Shown piece by piece: positions 18,408 through 25,581 of a stretch of DNA of 64,000 nucleotides (position 1 is its first letter; every line of letters begins with the position of its first letter). This DNA is from DATILI01 sp035476635 (lineage in GTDB: Bacteria > Pseudomonadota > Gammaproteobacteria > Burkholderiales > Burkholderiaceae_C). The notes under the pieces are model-generated. The model was not told where the DNA came from, did no database searches, and saw only the letters and a program-made list of their open reading frames with translations. The stretch spans positions 32,888 to 96,887 of the forward strand of contig DATILI010000008.1 in the NCBI GenBank assembly GCA_035476635.1, in the 5' to 3' direction. The translations under genes were made by a program, and so were the position numbers.

Positions 18408-19477
18408 GTCATCCTTTCTTCTCGGTGAATGCCCAGGGCCTGGTGTACCGGGCGGTCGGAATAGCTGAAAAGTACACAGCCGCGCTCCGACGTGAATCGC
18501 GCAGTGTGCCATGACGGGATCACAAAATGATCCCGCGGTGTGAACGAAAAAGTGTTTTTCGGGCCGCCTGGCGTGCCTGCGCCTTGACCCTCGATCTCGA
18601 CACTGCCGGAACCCTCGACCACGCTGAATACCGTGCCGTCAGTCTGGCGATAGGGTTTGCCGTCGAAGCCGGCCGGCAGGCGCTGCATGAAGGTCGCCAT
18701 GGTCGGCATTGGCGAGCCCCCGGTCAGCGGGTTGATGTAGCGCAGCTTCACGCCGTCCCAGTCGTCCATGGGCGCGTCGCGCTCCAGTGTTGCCAGTGCC
18801 TCGCGGCTGCGGGCGTAGGGGTAGCTGAAGATGGGCGAGGTCGCGCCGAACGGTGCGTCGTGGCGCACCGGCGCCATGTTGTGGCCAAAGCGCGCAAAAC
18901 TCGATCCTTCGGCGCGCGAAACGGCTTGTGACTTGCGCGTGTCGTTCTCGGCAAAGCCGGCATCAAGAAAACGCAGGATCGGGATGTCCAAGCCGTCGAG
19001 CCAGACCACCGGCCCGCCGGCCTCGCTGCCGTGGTCGTGAAAGGTCCAGCTCGGCGTGATGATGAAGTCGCCCGGCTGCATGGTGCTGCGCTCGCCGTCG
19101 ACGGCCGTGTAGGCGCCCGAGCCCTCGACGATAAAGCGCAATGCGCTCTGGGTGTGGCGGTGGCTGGGCGCCACCTCGCCGGGCAGGATCAGTTGCAGGC
19201 CGGCGTACAGCGATTGCGTGATGGCCGACTGGCCCCGCAGCGCCGGGTTCTCCAGCACCAGCACGCGGCGCACCGCCTCTTCGGCAGTGATGGCTTCGCC
19301 GGCGCGCATCAATAACGGGCGCACTTCTTCGTACTTCCACAGCGCAGCCACGCAGGGGGAGGTGGGCTGCGTTGGCACCAGGGCATGCAAAACTTCCCAC
19401 AGCGGCGTGAGGTTCAGCGGCGACATCTCGCGGTACAGCTGCTCGCGCATCAGTTGGGCGGGGTGGGGAGCATTCAT
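18404..19477 (-). CDS. Gentisate 1,2-dioxygenase
   Basis: The 357-residue product is a bicupin ring-cleavage dioxygenase. The N-terminal cupin has PSHRHTQSALRFIVEGSGAYT, with H106 and H108 as likely Fe(II) ligands, and H147 and H149 in SWTFHDHG. The second cupin has RQTDGTVFSVVEGSG and HFVIPSWH. It opens gentisate (2,5-dihydroxybenzoate) to maleylpyruvate. AAGGAGA before the ATG at 19477 supports that start. The genes on both sides supply gentisate and consume the product, so the role is well supported. Confidence 0.92.
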   Translation of the reverse strand: MNAPHPAQLMREQLYREMSPLNLTPLWEVLHALVPTQPTSPCVAALWKYEEVRPLLMRAGEAITAEEAVRRVLVLENPALRGQSAITQSLYAGLQLILPGEVAPSHRHTQSALRFIVEGSGAYTAVDGERSTMQPGDFIITPSWTFHDHGSEAGGPVVWLDGLDIPILRFLDAGFAENDTRKSQAVSRAEGSSFARFGHNMAPVRHDAPFGATSPIFSYPYARSREALATLERDAPMDDWDGVKLRYINPLTGGSPMPTMATFMQRLPAGFDGKPYRQTDGTVFSVVEGSGSVEIEGQGAGTPGGPKNTFSFTPRDHFVIPSWHTARFTSERGCVLFSYSDRPVHQALGIHREERMT

Positions 19478-19513
19478 CGGGTTCTCCTTCGGATTTGTGC
19501 GCGGCCGCAAGGC

Positions 19514-20869
19514 TTACCAGGCCGTGCCGAGATAGGCGCCTTCGGCGGTGAGCCGCGCCTGCAGGGTGGCGATGTCGATGCTTGCTGCGGCAAGGTCCGT
19601 CTTCAAGGCCAGGTCTGCCGCCGTGCCCGCCGCCTGGCCCATTACGAAGCAGGCGCCGGTGACGCGCGCGGCGGACTGTGCCTCATGCGTCATCGAGGCG
19701 CAGCGGCCAGCCACCCAGAGGTTGTCCAACCCCAGTGGCACGGTCATGCGGTAGGGCAGGTGGTTGAAGCCTCGGCTCTCGGGAATCTTCGGCCAGCGAA
19801 ATTCCACGTCGCCCTTCAGGTGCAGCTCCAGCGGCCAGCCGTTGACGCCGATGGTGTCGTCGAAGCTGGCGCATTCCAGTACGTCGGCCTCGGTCAGCAT
19901 GTAGTGCCCTTGCACACGCCGTGTTTCGCGGATGCCGACCTGGGGCGCGATATCGACGATGTAGGAGTTCTCAAAGCCGGGTACTTCCTTCAGGAAGCCG
20001 GCCACGCTGGCGATCTGGCGCCGGCCCAGCACCTCGGCGTCGCTCAACTCCTGTGCGTTGACGCCGTCCATCGCGTTGCCGTCCGCATTGGCGAGCTGCG
20101 TGAGGTTCACGCGCCACTCGATGCCACTTTTTTGCGGCCGCACGATCGGTGTCTTGCGCGGGAATTTGTAGCGGCCGGCGGCCTCGGCCTCCAGCATCAT
20201 CCTGGGAATCAGCTCCCAGGCATTGCCGGCGCGCGCGGGGTCGATGCCGTTCAAGCGGAACATCGTCGATGGGTAAAGCATGTTGCCCTGGCCATCGCCT
20301 TTTTCATAGGGCACGCCAGCCCAGGCCGCCAGGTCGCCATCGCCGGAGCAATCGATAAAGCTGCGGCCGACCACGGCGGCGCGGCCGGACTTGGTTTCCA
20401 CCAGCAGGGCGTGGACCTTGCGGGGCGACGCCATCACCACACCAGCGGCCAGCGCATGAAACAGGATCTGCACCCCGGCCGAGAGCAGCAAGTCATCGGC
20501 CGCGATCTTGTATGCGGCCGTGTCATAGGCCTGCGCCACTGTCTTGCCGAACAGGTTGTGCGGCGCGTTCAGCCCGCCCAGCCGGTCGATGCGCGCCAGG
20601 AGGTCCGAAGCCACGCCGTGCACCACCTGGCGGATGTCGCCGTGCACATTGGCATGCAGGCCGCAAAAGTTGGTCACGCCTGCCGCCGTGCCCATGCCGC
20701 CCAGAAAACCATAGCGCTCCAGCAGCAGGGTGGAACGGCCGGCGCGCGCGGCCGCCACCGCGGCGGCCATGCCGGCCGGGCCACCGCCCAGCACCACGAC
20801 GTCGTATTCGCCAAGAACGGGGGTCTGGCGGCTGGGTTCGGTCAGGGTCTTGGTCATTGGGGCATTCAC
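19514..20869 (-). CDS. FAD-dependent oxidoreductase of unknown role in the gentisate operon
   Basis: The product has about 451 residues. It begins with a dinucleotide-binding motif (YDVVVLGGGPAGMAAAVAAARAG), followed by LLLERYGFLGGMGTAAGV, which is the wording of the FAD_oxidored family (PF12831 type). Near the C-terminus, LWVAGRCASMTHEAQSAARV is the second FAD contact. The GTG at 20869 overlaps the stop of the monooxygenase gene by four bases; an ATG at 20857 is the alternative start. It lies between the 3-hydroxybenzoate hydroxylase and gentisate dioxygenase genes, so it is surely co-transcribed with them. Neither step of the known pathway needs a second flavoprotein of this type, and its reaction is unknown. 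Confidence 0.8.
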   Translation of the reverse strand: MNAPMTKTLTEPSRQTPVLGEYDVVVLGGGPAGMAAAVAAARAGRSTLLLERYGFLGGMGTAAGVTNFCGLHANVHGDIRQVVHGVASDLLARIDRLGGLNAPHNLFGKTVAQAYDTAAYKIAADDLLLSAGVQILFHALAAGVVMASPRKVHALLVETKSGRAAVVGRSFIDCSGDGDLAAWAGVPYEKGDGQGNMLYPSTMFRLNGIDPARAGNAWELIPRMMLEAEAAGRYKFPRKTPIVRPQKSGIEWRVNLTQLANADGNAMDGVNAQELSDAEVLGRRQIASVAGFLKEVPGFENSYIVDIAPQVGIRETRRVQGHYMLTEADVLECASFDDTIGVNGWPLELHLKGDVEFRWPKIPESRGFNHLPYRMTVPLGLDNLWVAGRCASMTHEAQSAARVTGACFVMGQAAGTAADLALKTDLAAASIDIATLQARLTAEGAYLGTAW

Positions 20870-22062
20870 TGCTTGAAGAGGTTGTCCGGATCGATGCCGT
20901 CGTACATCCATTTCAGGCCGGCAAAACCCGCCGACTCGGTACCCGACTGGAACATTTGGTTGCGCAGCTCGCGCTGCACGCCCGACGCATGGTAGATGTC
21001 GCCGTAAAAGCGTGCGGTGAGCTGCACGCGCCCGGTCCTCAGGTAGCGCGCGCGCTGGTATTTCTGCAGTGCGTGCTCCACATGGCCCTTGCTGGCGCGC
21101 AAAGCTTCGCGCAAGACCACGGCGTCCTCGATGGCCTGGCCGGCACCCTGGGCCAGATATTGCAGCATGGGGTGGGCCGCATCGCCCAGGAGCGTCACGC
21201 GCCCGTCGGTCCAGTTCTTGACCGGCTCGCGGTCGCACAGCACCCACATCTTCCAGGTCTCGATCAGGCTCAGCAGCTCGCGCACCTGCGGCACGGCCTT
21301 GGCGAAGCGCTCGTTGAGTTCGGCCGTGTCGCCGAAGGTGTTCCAGCCTTCGTCGTATTTGTCGCTGTGGAATACGGCGACCAGGTTGAACAGTTCGCCA
21401 CGGCGCAACGGGTAAGTCACCAGATGGGTTTTCTCGCCGCCCCACAGCAGCACGTCGTCGTTCCACAGCGAGGTCGGGACATCCTCACGCTTGAGCACGG
21501 CGCGGTAGGCGATATGGCCCGAGACGCGCGGCTTGCCGTCGCCCACGATGCTTTCGCGCACGCGGCTCCAGAGGCCGTCGGCACCGATCAGTGCCGCGCC
21601 TTCCAGCACTTCGCCACCTGCCAGTTGCACACGCACGGCGCTGGCCGACTGCTCGAAGGAGGCCAGCTTGGCGCCCGTGCGCAAGGTGACGCCGGGCAGG
21701 GCCAGGCAGGCTTTTTGAAACACCGCATGCAGGTCGGCGCGGTAGATCACGCCGTAGGGAAAGCCATAGGCGGCGCGCGCCACATCGCCCAATGGCACCC
21801 GCACCACTTTTTCGCCGGTGCGTATGTCATTCATTCCCAGGCCGGGCGGATAGTAGGCGACTTCGTGGATGGCCTGGGTCAGCCCCAGGAGTTCGAACAT
21901 CTTGAAGATATTGGGGCCGAGCTGGATGCCGGCGCCGATTTCCCCGAGCGCAGCGGACTGCTCCAGGACGGTGACAGGGTACCCGTCTTGCGCCAGGACG
22001 AACGCCGCCGCCAAGCCGCCGATGCCGCCGCCGGCAATGAGGATGGGGAGCTGCTGCGCCAC
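20866..22062 (-). CDS. FAD-dependent monooxygenase, probable 3-hydroxybenzoate 6-hydroxylase
   Basis: The 398-residue product is a group A flavoprotein hydroxylase. It has GGGIGG at 11-16, the DG motif IGADGLWSRVRE at about 159-170 and the GD motif LLGDAAHPML at 291-300, followed by QYLAQGAGQAIEDA. That last wording is typical of 3-hydroxybenzoate 6-hydroxylases. Salicylate 1- or 5-hydroxylase is the main alternative, but gentisate dioxygenase in the same operon favours conversion of 3-hydroxybenzoate to gentisate. It is the first gene of the operon, divergent from a MarR gene with an operator-like palindrome between them. Confidence 0.86.
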   Translation of the reverse strand: MAQQLPILIAGGGIGGLAAAFVLAQDGYPVTVLEQSAALGEIGAGIQLGPNIFKMFELLGLTQAIHEVAYYPPGLGMNDIRTGEKVVRVPLGDVARAAYGFPYGVIYRADLHAVFQKACLALPGVTLRTGAKLASFEQSASAVRVQLAGGEVLEGAALIGADGLWSRVRESIVGDGKPRVSGHIAYRAVLKREDVPTSLWNDDVLLWGGEKTHLVTYPLRRGELFNLVAVFHSDKYDEGWNTFGDTAELNERFAKAVPQVRELLSLIETWKMWVLCDREPVKNWTDGRVTLLGDAAHPMLQYLAQGAGQAIEDAVVLREALRASKGHVEHALQKYQRARYLRTGRVQLTARFYGDIYHASGVQRELRNQMFQSGTESAGFAGLKWMYDGIDPDNLFKQ

Positions 22063-22098
22063 GCTTGTCTCCTTGTCTCTATCTTGTTGATCTGATAT

Positions 22099-22116
22099 TA
22101 CTAAGTATACATATTA
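22099..22116. promoter_or_regulatory. Candidate MarR operator between the gentisate operon and marR
   Basis: TACTAAGTATACATATTA is an inverted repeat around GTATAC at 22105-22110, with 14 of 18 positions symmetric. It is an AT-rich island in GC-rich DNA, 36 bases before the monooxygenase start. Size and symmetry fit MarR-family sites. The regulator assignment is inferred from the adjacent gene. Confidence 0.55.
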
Positions 22117-22200
22117 ACGTCGGCAAAGTAAATGACAAGCACGCCCAAGGCAAGCCGGCTGCGCCTCAAGACACCAAGCGTACTCGCTACACTCGCCGCC

Positions 22201-22641
22201 ATGGCGATGAGTTTTGACTTTCAGCATGCACCCGGTCATTTGATACGGCGCGCCCACCAGTTGGCGGTAGCCATCTTCATGGAGGAGACGGCAAGCTTCG
22301 ACGTGACGCCGGTGCAGTTCGCGATCCTCAATGCCCTGATCGACGATCCGGGCGAAGACCAGGTCACCCTGGCCGGCCGGGTGGCCTTCGACGCAGCCAC
22401 CTCGGGCTCAGTCATTGGCCGGCTAGAAGCCAAGGGCTGGGTGCGGCGCGAGCCCGACACGCAGGACAAGCGGCGCAAGCTGCTGTGGGTCACCCCCGAG
22501 GGCGAACAGGCGGTCCAGCAGATGAAGCGCGCGGTCAGCAAGGCGCAGACACGCATCATGGGGCCGCTGCAGGGGGCCGAGCGCGAGCAACTGACGGCGC
22601 TGCTCGGCAAATTGGTCTCTGGCCACGAGGCGGAGCTGTGA
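22201..22641 (+). CDS. MarR-family transcriptional regulator
   Basis: The product has 146 residues from the ATG at 22201. It has the MarR layout: an N-terminal dimer helix (GHLIRRAHQLAVAIF), a helix-turn-helix with VTLAGRVAFDAATSGSVIGRLEAKGWV and the wing RREPDTQDKRRKLLWVTPEG. MarR proteins commonly repress aromatic degradation genes and release DNA on binding the aromatic acid. The gene is divergent from the gentisate operon. An ATG at 22132 in the same frame would add 23 residues that do not resemble the family. No clear ribosome site supports either start. Confidence 0.88.
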   Translation: MAMSFDFQHAPGHLIRRAHQLAVAIFMEETASFDVTPVQFAILNALIDDPGEDQVTLAGRVAFDAATSGSVIGRLEAKGWVRREPDTQDKRRKLLWVTPEGEQAVQQMKRAVSKAQTRIMGPLQGAEREQLTALLGKLVSGHEAEL

Positions 22642-22749
22642 GCCAAGCGTTGTCCTACATATTCTTACGCTTTGCCCTGTAGGCTTTTGAGCCGGCCTTA
22701 TCGTTCAATCCTGGAGTACCTCACTCGGATGAAAACAGGAGTCACGCAA

Positions 22750-23409
22750 ATGAAAACGATACAAACCAGGGGCCCCACCCTCATTCTCGCCGCCAGTGCA
22801 ATGGCCTTTCTGGTCGCCGGCTGCGCGGACATGAGCCAAACGCAAAAGGGAACCGCGGTGGGCGCCGGCGTCGGTGCCGTGGCGGGCGCTGCGATCGGCG
22901 GCAACACCAAGGGCGCGGCAATCGGCGGGGCCTTGGGTGCCCTGGGCGGTTATGTCTGGTCCAAGCACATGCAGGACAAGAAAACCGCCATGGAACGGGC
23001 CACCGTGGGCACTGGCGTGGCCGTGACGCAGACGCCGGACAACCAGCTCAAGCTCAACATTCCCAGCGACATCTCTTTTGACACGGGCCGCGCCGACATC
23101 AAGCCCAACCTGCGGCCCATCCTTGACCAGTTTGCCAGTGGCCTGAACCACCAGCCTGCCATGGAAGTGCGCATCATCGGCCACACCGACAACACCGGCT
23201 CTGACGCCGTCAACAACCCGCTGTCGCTGCACCGCGCCGCCAGCGCGCGCGACTACCTGGCCGCCCGCGGCGTGGACCCGCAGCGGATGCTGATCACGGG
23301 CCGCGGCGAGCATGAGCCGATGGCGGACAACAGCACCGAGGCCGGCCGCGCCAGGAACCGGCGCGTGGAAATTTTCCTGGCCGAGCGCGCGGTGGCCCAG
23401 GCCCGGTAA
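22750..23409 (+). CDS. OmpA-family outer membrane lipoprotein with glycine zipper
   Basis: The 219-residue product starts with a lipoprotein signal ending in the lipobox LVAGC, with Cys25 as lipidation site. Next comes a glycine-zipper stretch (GTAVGAGVGAVAGAAIGG and a second repeat). The C-terminal OmpA domain has RIIGHTDNTGSDAVNNPLSLHRA and ends with ARNRRVEIF, so it should bind peptidoglycan. This layout is like the YiaD/Pal-type lipoproteins. AGGAG at 22738-22742 points to the ATG at 22750 and not the upstream ATG at 22729. An inverted repeat CCTACA-N18-TGTAGG at 22654-22683 lies upstream. Confidence 0.87.
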   Translation: MKTIQTRGPTLILAASAMAFLVAGCADMSQTQKGTAVGAGVGAVAGAAIGGNTKGAAIGGALGALGGYVWSKHMQDKKTAMERATVGTGVAVTQTPDNQLKLNIPSDISFDTGRADIKPNLRPILDQFASGLNHQPAMEVRIIGHTDNTGSDAVNNPLSLHRAASARDYLAARGVDPQRMLITGRGEHEPMADNSTEAGRARNRRVEIFLAERAVAQAR

Positions 23410-23415
23410 TCCTAG

Positions 23416-23718
23416 TCAGTCGGACTTGGCCAGCAGCTCGAAGTGTTCGACCACCGGCGGGCTGGCAAAAAACGGCCCGACAATCGCGCGCCACTCGGCG
23501 AATAGCGGGCCCTGGCGGAAGGCCACGGTGTGGTCTTCCAGCGTGTCCCAGAAAATCTGCAGGATGTAACGCTCGGGCGACTCGATCCCCTTGTTGACCT
23601 TGAAACCCTGGAAGCCCTTGGCGCGCGCGATCACTGTAGTGAGCCCGCGCTGGATGGCTTCGTCAAATGCGGCCTGCTGGCCAGGTGGAATGCGGATGTC
23701 GGCGATTTCAAGAATCAT
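23416..23718 (-). CDS. ABM-fold (antibiotic biosynthesis monooxygenase-like) protein
   Basis: The 100-residue product fits a dimeric alpha-beta barrel protein: MILEIADIRIPPGQQAAFD and GFQGFKVNKGIESPERYILQIFWDTLEDH are typical of this fold. Members include quinone-forming monooxygenases that need no cofactor and several isomerase-like proteins, so the exact reaction is open. It lies 49 bases after the ferredoxin gene on the same strand and is most likely the last gene of the Rieske operon. It faces the OmpA-like gene, with six bases between the stops. Confidence 0.75.
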   Translation of the reverse strand: MILEIADIRIPPGQQAAFDEAIQRGLTTVIARAKGFQGFKVNKGIESPERYILQIFWDTLEDHTVAFRQGPLFAEWRAIVGPFFASPPVVEHFELLAKSD

Positions 23719-23767
23719 GAAAATTTCCTTGGCGCCTGCTTGGCGCTTGCTTGGCGATTCGGGGGAG

Positions 23768-24103
23768 TCAATGCTGGGTTGCCGGCAAGTCTACCGTGAG
23801 CCCGTCGAGTGCCTCGGTCAGCGCAATCTGGCAACTGAGCCGGCTGTTGGCCTGCCGCGGCGTGGCGGTGAATTCGAGCATGCCGAGTTCGTCAGCCTCC
23901 GGCGCGGGCAGCTGGGCGTCATGCGGCGCGTGCACATGCACGTGGCAGGTGCCGCAGGTCATCAGGCCGCCGCAGTCGGCCTCGATGCCCGCCATGTTGG
24001 CGCTGACCGCCGCCTGCATCAGGCTTTGCCCGGTCTTGCACTGGATCGTGCGCGTGCTGCCCTCAGGCTGGGTGCTGTCGGCAATGAAATGAACAGTGAT
24101 CAT
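23768..24103 (-). CDS. 2Fe-2S ferredoxin (adrenodoxin/putidaredoxin type)
   Basis: The 111-residue product carries four cluster cysteines at C44, C50, C53 and C91, in the spacing C-x5-C-x2-C-x37-C of vertebrate-type ferredoxins. It should pass electrons to the Rieske oxygenase encoded two genes upstream. Its ATG overlaps the stop of the glutamine-synthetase-like gene by one base (TGATG), so translation is coupled. No ferredoxin reductase gene is nearby, so a reductase from elsewhere must be used. Confidence 0.9.
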   Translation of the reverse strand: MITVHFIADSTQPEGSTRTIQCKTGQSLMQAAVSANMAGIEADCGGLMTCGTCHVHVHAPHDAQLPAPEADELGMLEFTATPRQANSRLSCQIALTEALDGLTVDLPATQH

Positions 24104-25581
24104 CAGATACGGCTGAAATATTCGCGGCGCTGGAAATCGTCCTTGTCCTCGGCTTGCTCGAAGCGCGTGAACTCCGACTGCTTGATGCGCACGAAGTAGT
24201 CGATGAAGCTTTGGCCAAACGCCTTTGCGAGAAGCGTGTCGGCCTCAAGCGCCTGCAGGGCTTCGCCCAGGCTGGTCGGCAGCAAGGTGCCGGCGACGCC
24301 ATACGGTGCGTCGGTGGCGGGCGGCGCCTTGAGGCCGCGCGCGATGCCGTCCAGGCCCGCGTGGATCTGCGAGGCGAGGTAGAGATAGGGGTTGGCGGCG
24401 GGTTCGCCGATGCGATTCTCAATGCGCGTGGCCGCGTCGCCGCACTGGCCGACCACGCGCAGCATCGCGCCGCGGTTGTCGCGGCCCCACAGCACCGATT
24501 GAGGCGCCAGCGCATTCGGGCGGTAGCGGCCGAAGCCGTTGGCCGTGGGCGTGCAGAACGCCGCCATGCCTCGCGCGTGTTCGAGCAGGCCGGCCAGGTA
24601 GTGCGCGCCGAGGGCCGACAGCGTGTGCTCCGCGTCGCCGGGTGTTGTGCCTTCTGCGGGCGCGTCCCGGCAGAACAGGTTGCGTCCCGTTTTCAGATCC
24701 ACCAGCGATTGATGCAGGTGCCAGCCGCTGGACATGATGTTGGGAAACGGTGGCCGGCACATGAACGTGGCGTGGTAGCCGGCGCGGCGCAGGGCCTGGC
24801 GCACCGCGTTGCGAAACAGCACCATGTTGTCGGCGGCCGTGAGCGCATCCGTCGCCTCGAACACCGCTTCCACCTGGCTCGGGCCCAGTTCGATTTCCAG
24901 CGACAAGAGCGGCAGCCCCAGGGCCTGCGCCGTGTGCTGCACGATGCGCAGTGGCTCTTCCGCCAGGTCGCACCAGGCCTCGGTCAGCAGGTTGTAGCCG
25001 GGGTGGATCATGCGCACCGCGGGCGGCAGGCCGGGCCAGCCGGCCTGCTCAGGGTCCAGCTGCGCCTCGGTGTCGACGATGCGATAGATGTGAAGCTCGA
25101 CTTCCAGGCCGCAGCGCATGCCGAATCCGGCCTCGGCCAGTCGGGCCAGCGCGGTCTGCAGCACGCGGCGCGTGTCCAGCTCCACCGGCTGTCCGTTCTG
25201 GAACCAGGGCTGGGCCTGTACCCAGCCGGTTTTCTCCGCCCAGGGCAGTTGCCGAAAGCTGGCAGGGTCGGCCAGCAGCAGCAGGTTGCTCGCAAATTCG
25301 AATCCGGGCAGGCTTTTCGTGCCGCCGGGTTCGAACACTTTGAAGGCGGTGCGGTCGGAACTGTCCTTCAGCATCAGCGTGCTGACCATGCCGACGCCGT
25401 CTTGCATGGCTTTTGCGGCGGCACCTGCCACGAGCGTCTTCCCGCGCGTCACACCGTGCAGGTCGCACCAGGCAAAGCGCACCAGTTCCAGCCCGGCTGC
25501 CTCGATCTGCTGGGCGGTGTGCTGCAGTGCCAGCTGCCGCGCGGCGTCGTGAATACCGCACTGCTGCGCAAAACTGCTCAT
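24103..25581 (-). CDS. Glutamine-synthetase-like ligase (gamma-glutamylamide synthetase type)
   Basis: The 492-residue product keeps the GS catalytic core: CGLEVELHIY, the metal-binding LSLEIELGPSQVE, SSGWHLHQSL with the catalytic histidine region, GRYRPNALAP and RIENRIGEPAANPYLYLA. It lacks the length and N-terminal wording of housekeeping GlnA and resembles PuuA/GlnT and aniline-pathway proteins, which join glutamate to an amine using ATP. It sits between a Rieske oxygenase and a ferredoxin with overlapping reading frames at both ends. This suggests that it activates an amine substrate for the oxygenase. The amine is not known; assimilation or detoxification is the alternative. Confidence 0.83.
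   Translation of the reverse strand: MSSFAQQCGIHDAARQLALQHTAQQIEAAGLELVRFAWCDLHGVTRGKTLVAGAAAKAMQDGVGMVSTLMLKDSSDRTAFKVFEPGGTKSLPGFEFASNLLLLADPASFRQLPWAEKTGWVQAQPWFQNGQPVELDTRRVLQTALARLAEAGFGMRCGLEVELHIYRIVDTEAQLDPEQAGWPGLPPAVRMIHPGYNLLTEAWCDLAEEPLRIVQHTAQALGLPLLSLEIELGPSQVEAVFEATDALTAADNMVLFRNAVRQALRRAGYHATFMCRPPFPNIMSSGWHLHQSLVDLKTGRNLFCRDAPAEGTTPGDAEHTLSALGAHYLAGLLEHARGMAAFCTPTANGFGRYRPNALAPQSVLWGRDNRGAMLRVVGQCGDAATRIENRIGEPAANPYLYLASQIHAGLDGIARGLKAPPATDAPYGVAGTLLPTSLGEALQALEADTLLAKAFGQSFIDYFVRIKQSEFTRFEQAEDKDDFQRREYFSRI

Noticed and set aside
19385..22095. Two long plus-strand frames opposite the gentisate operon
   Set aside because: They are antisense shadows of the flavoprotein and hydroxylase genes, whose motifs are complete.
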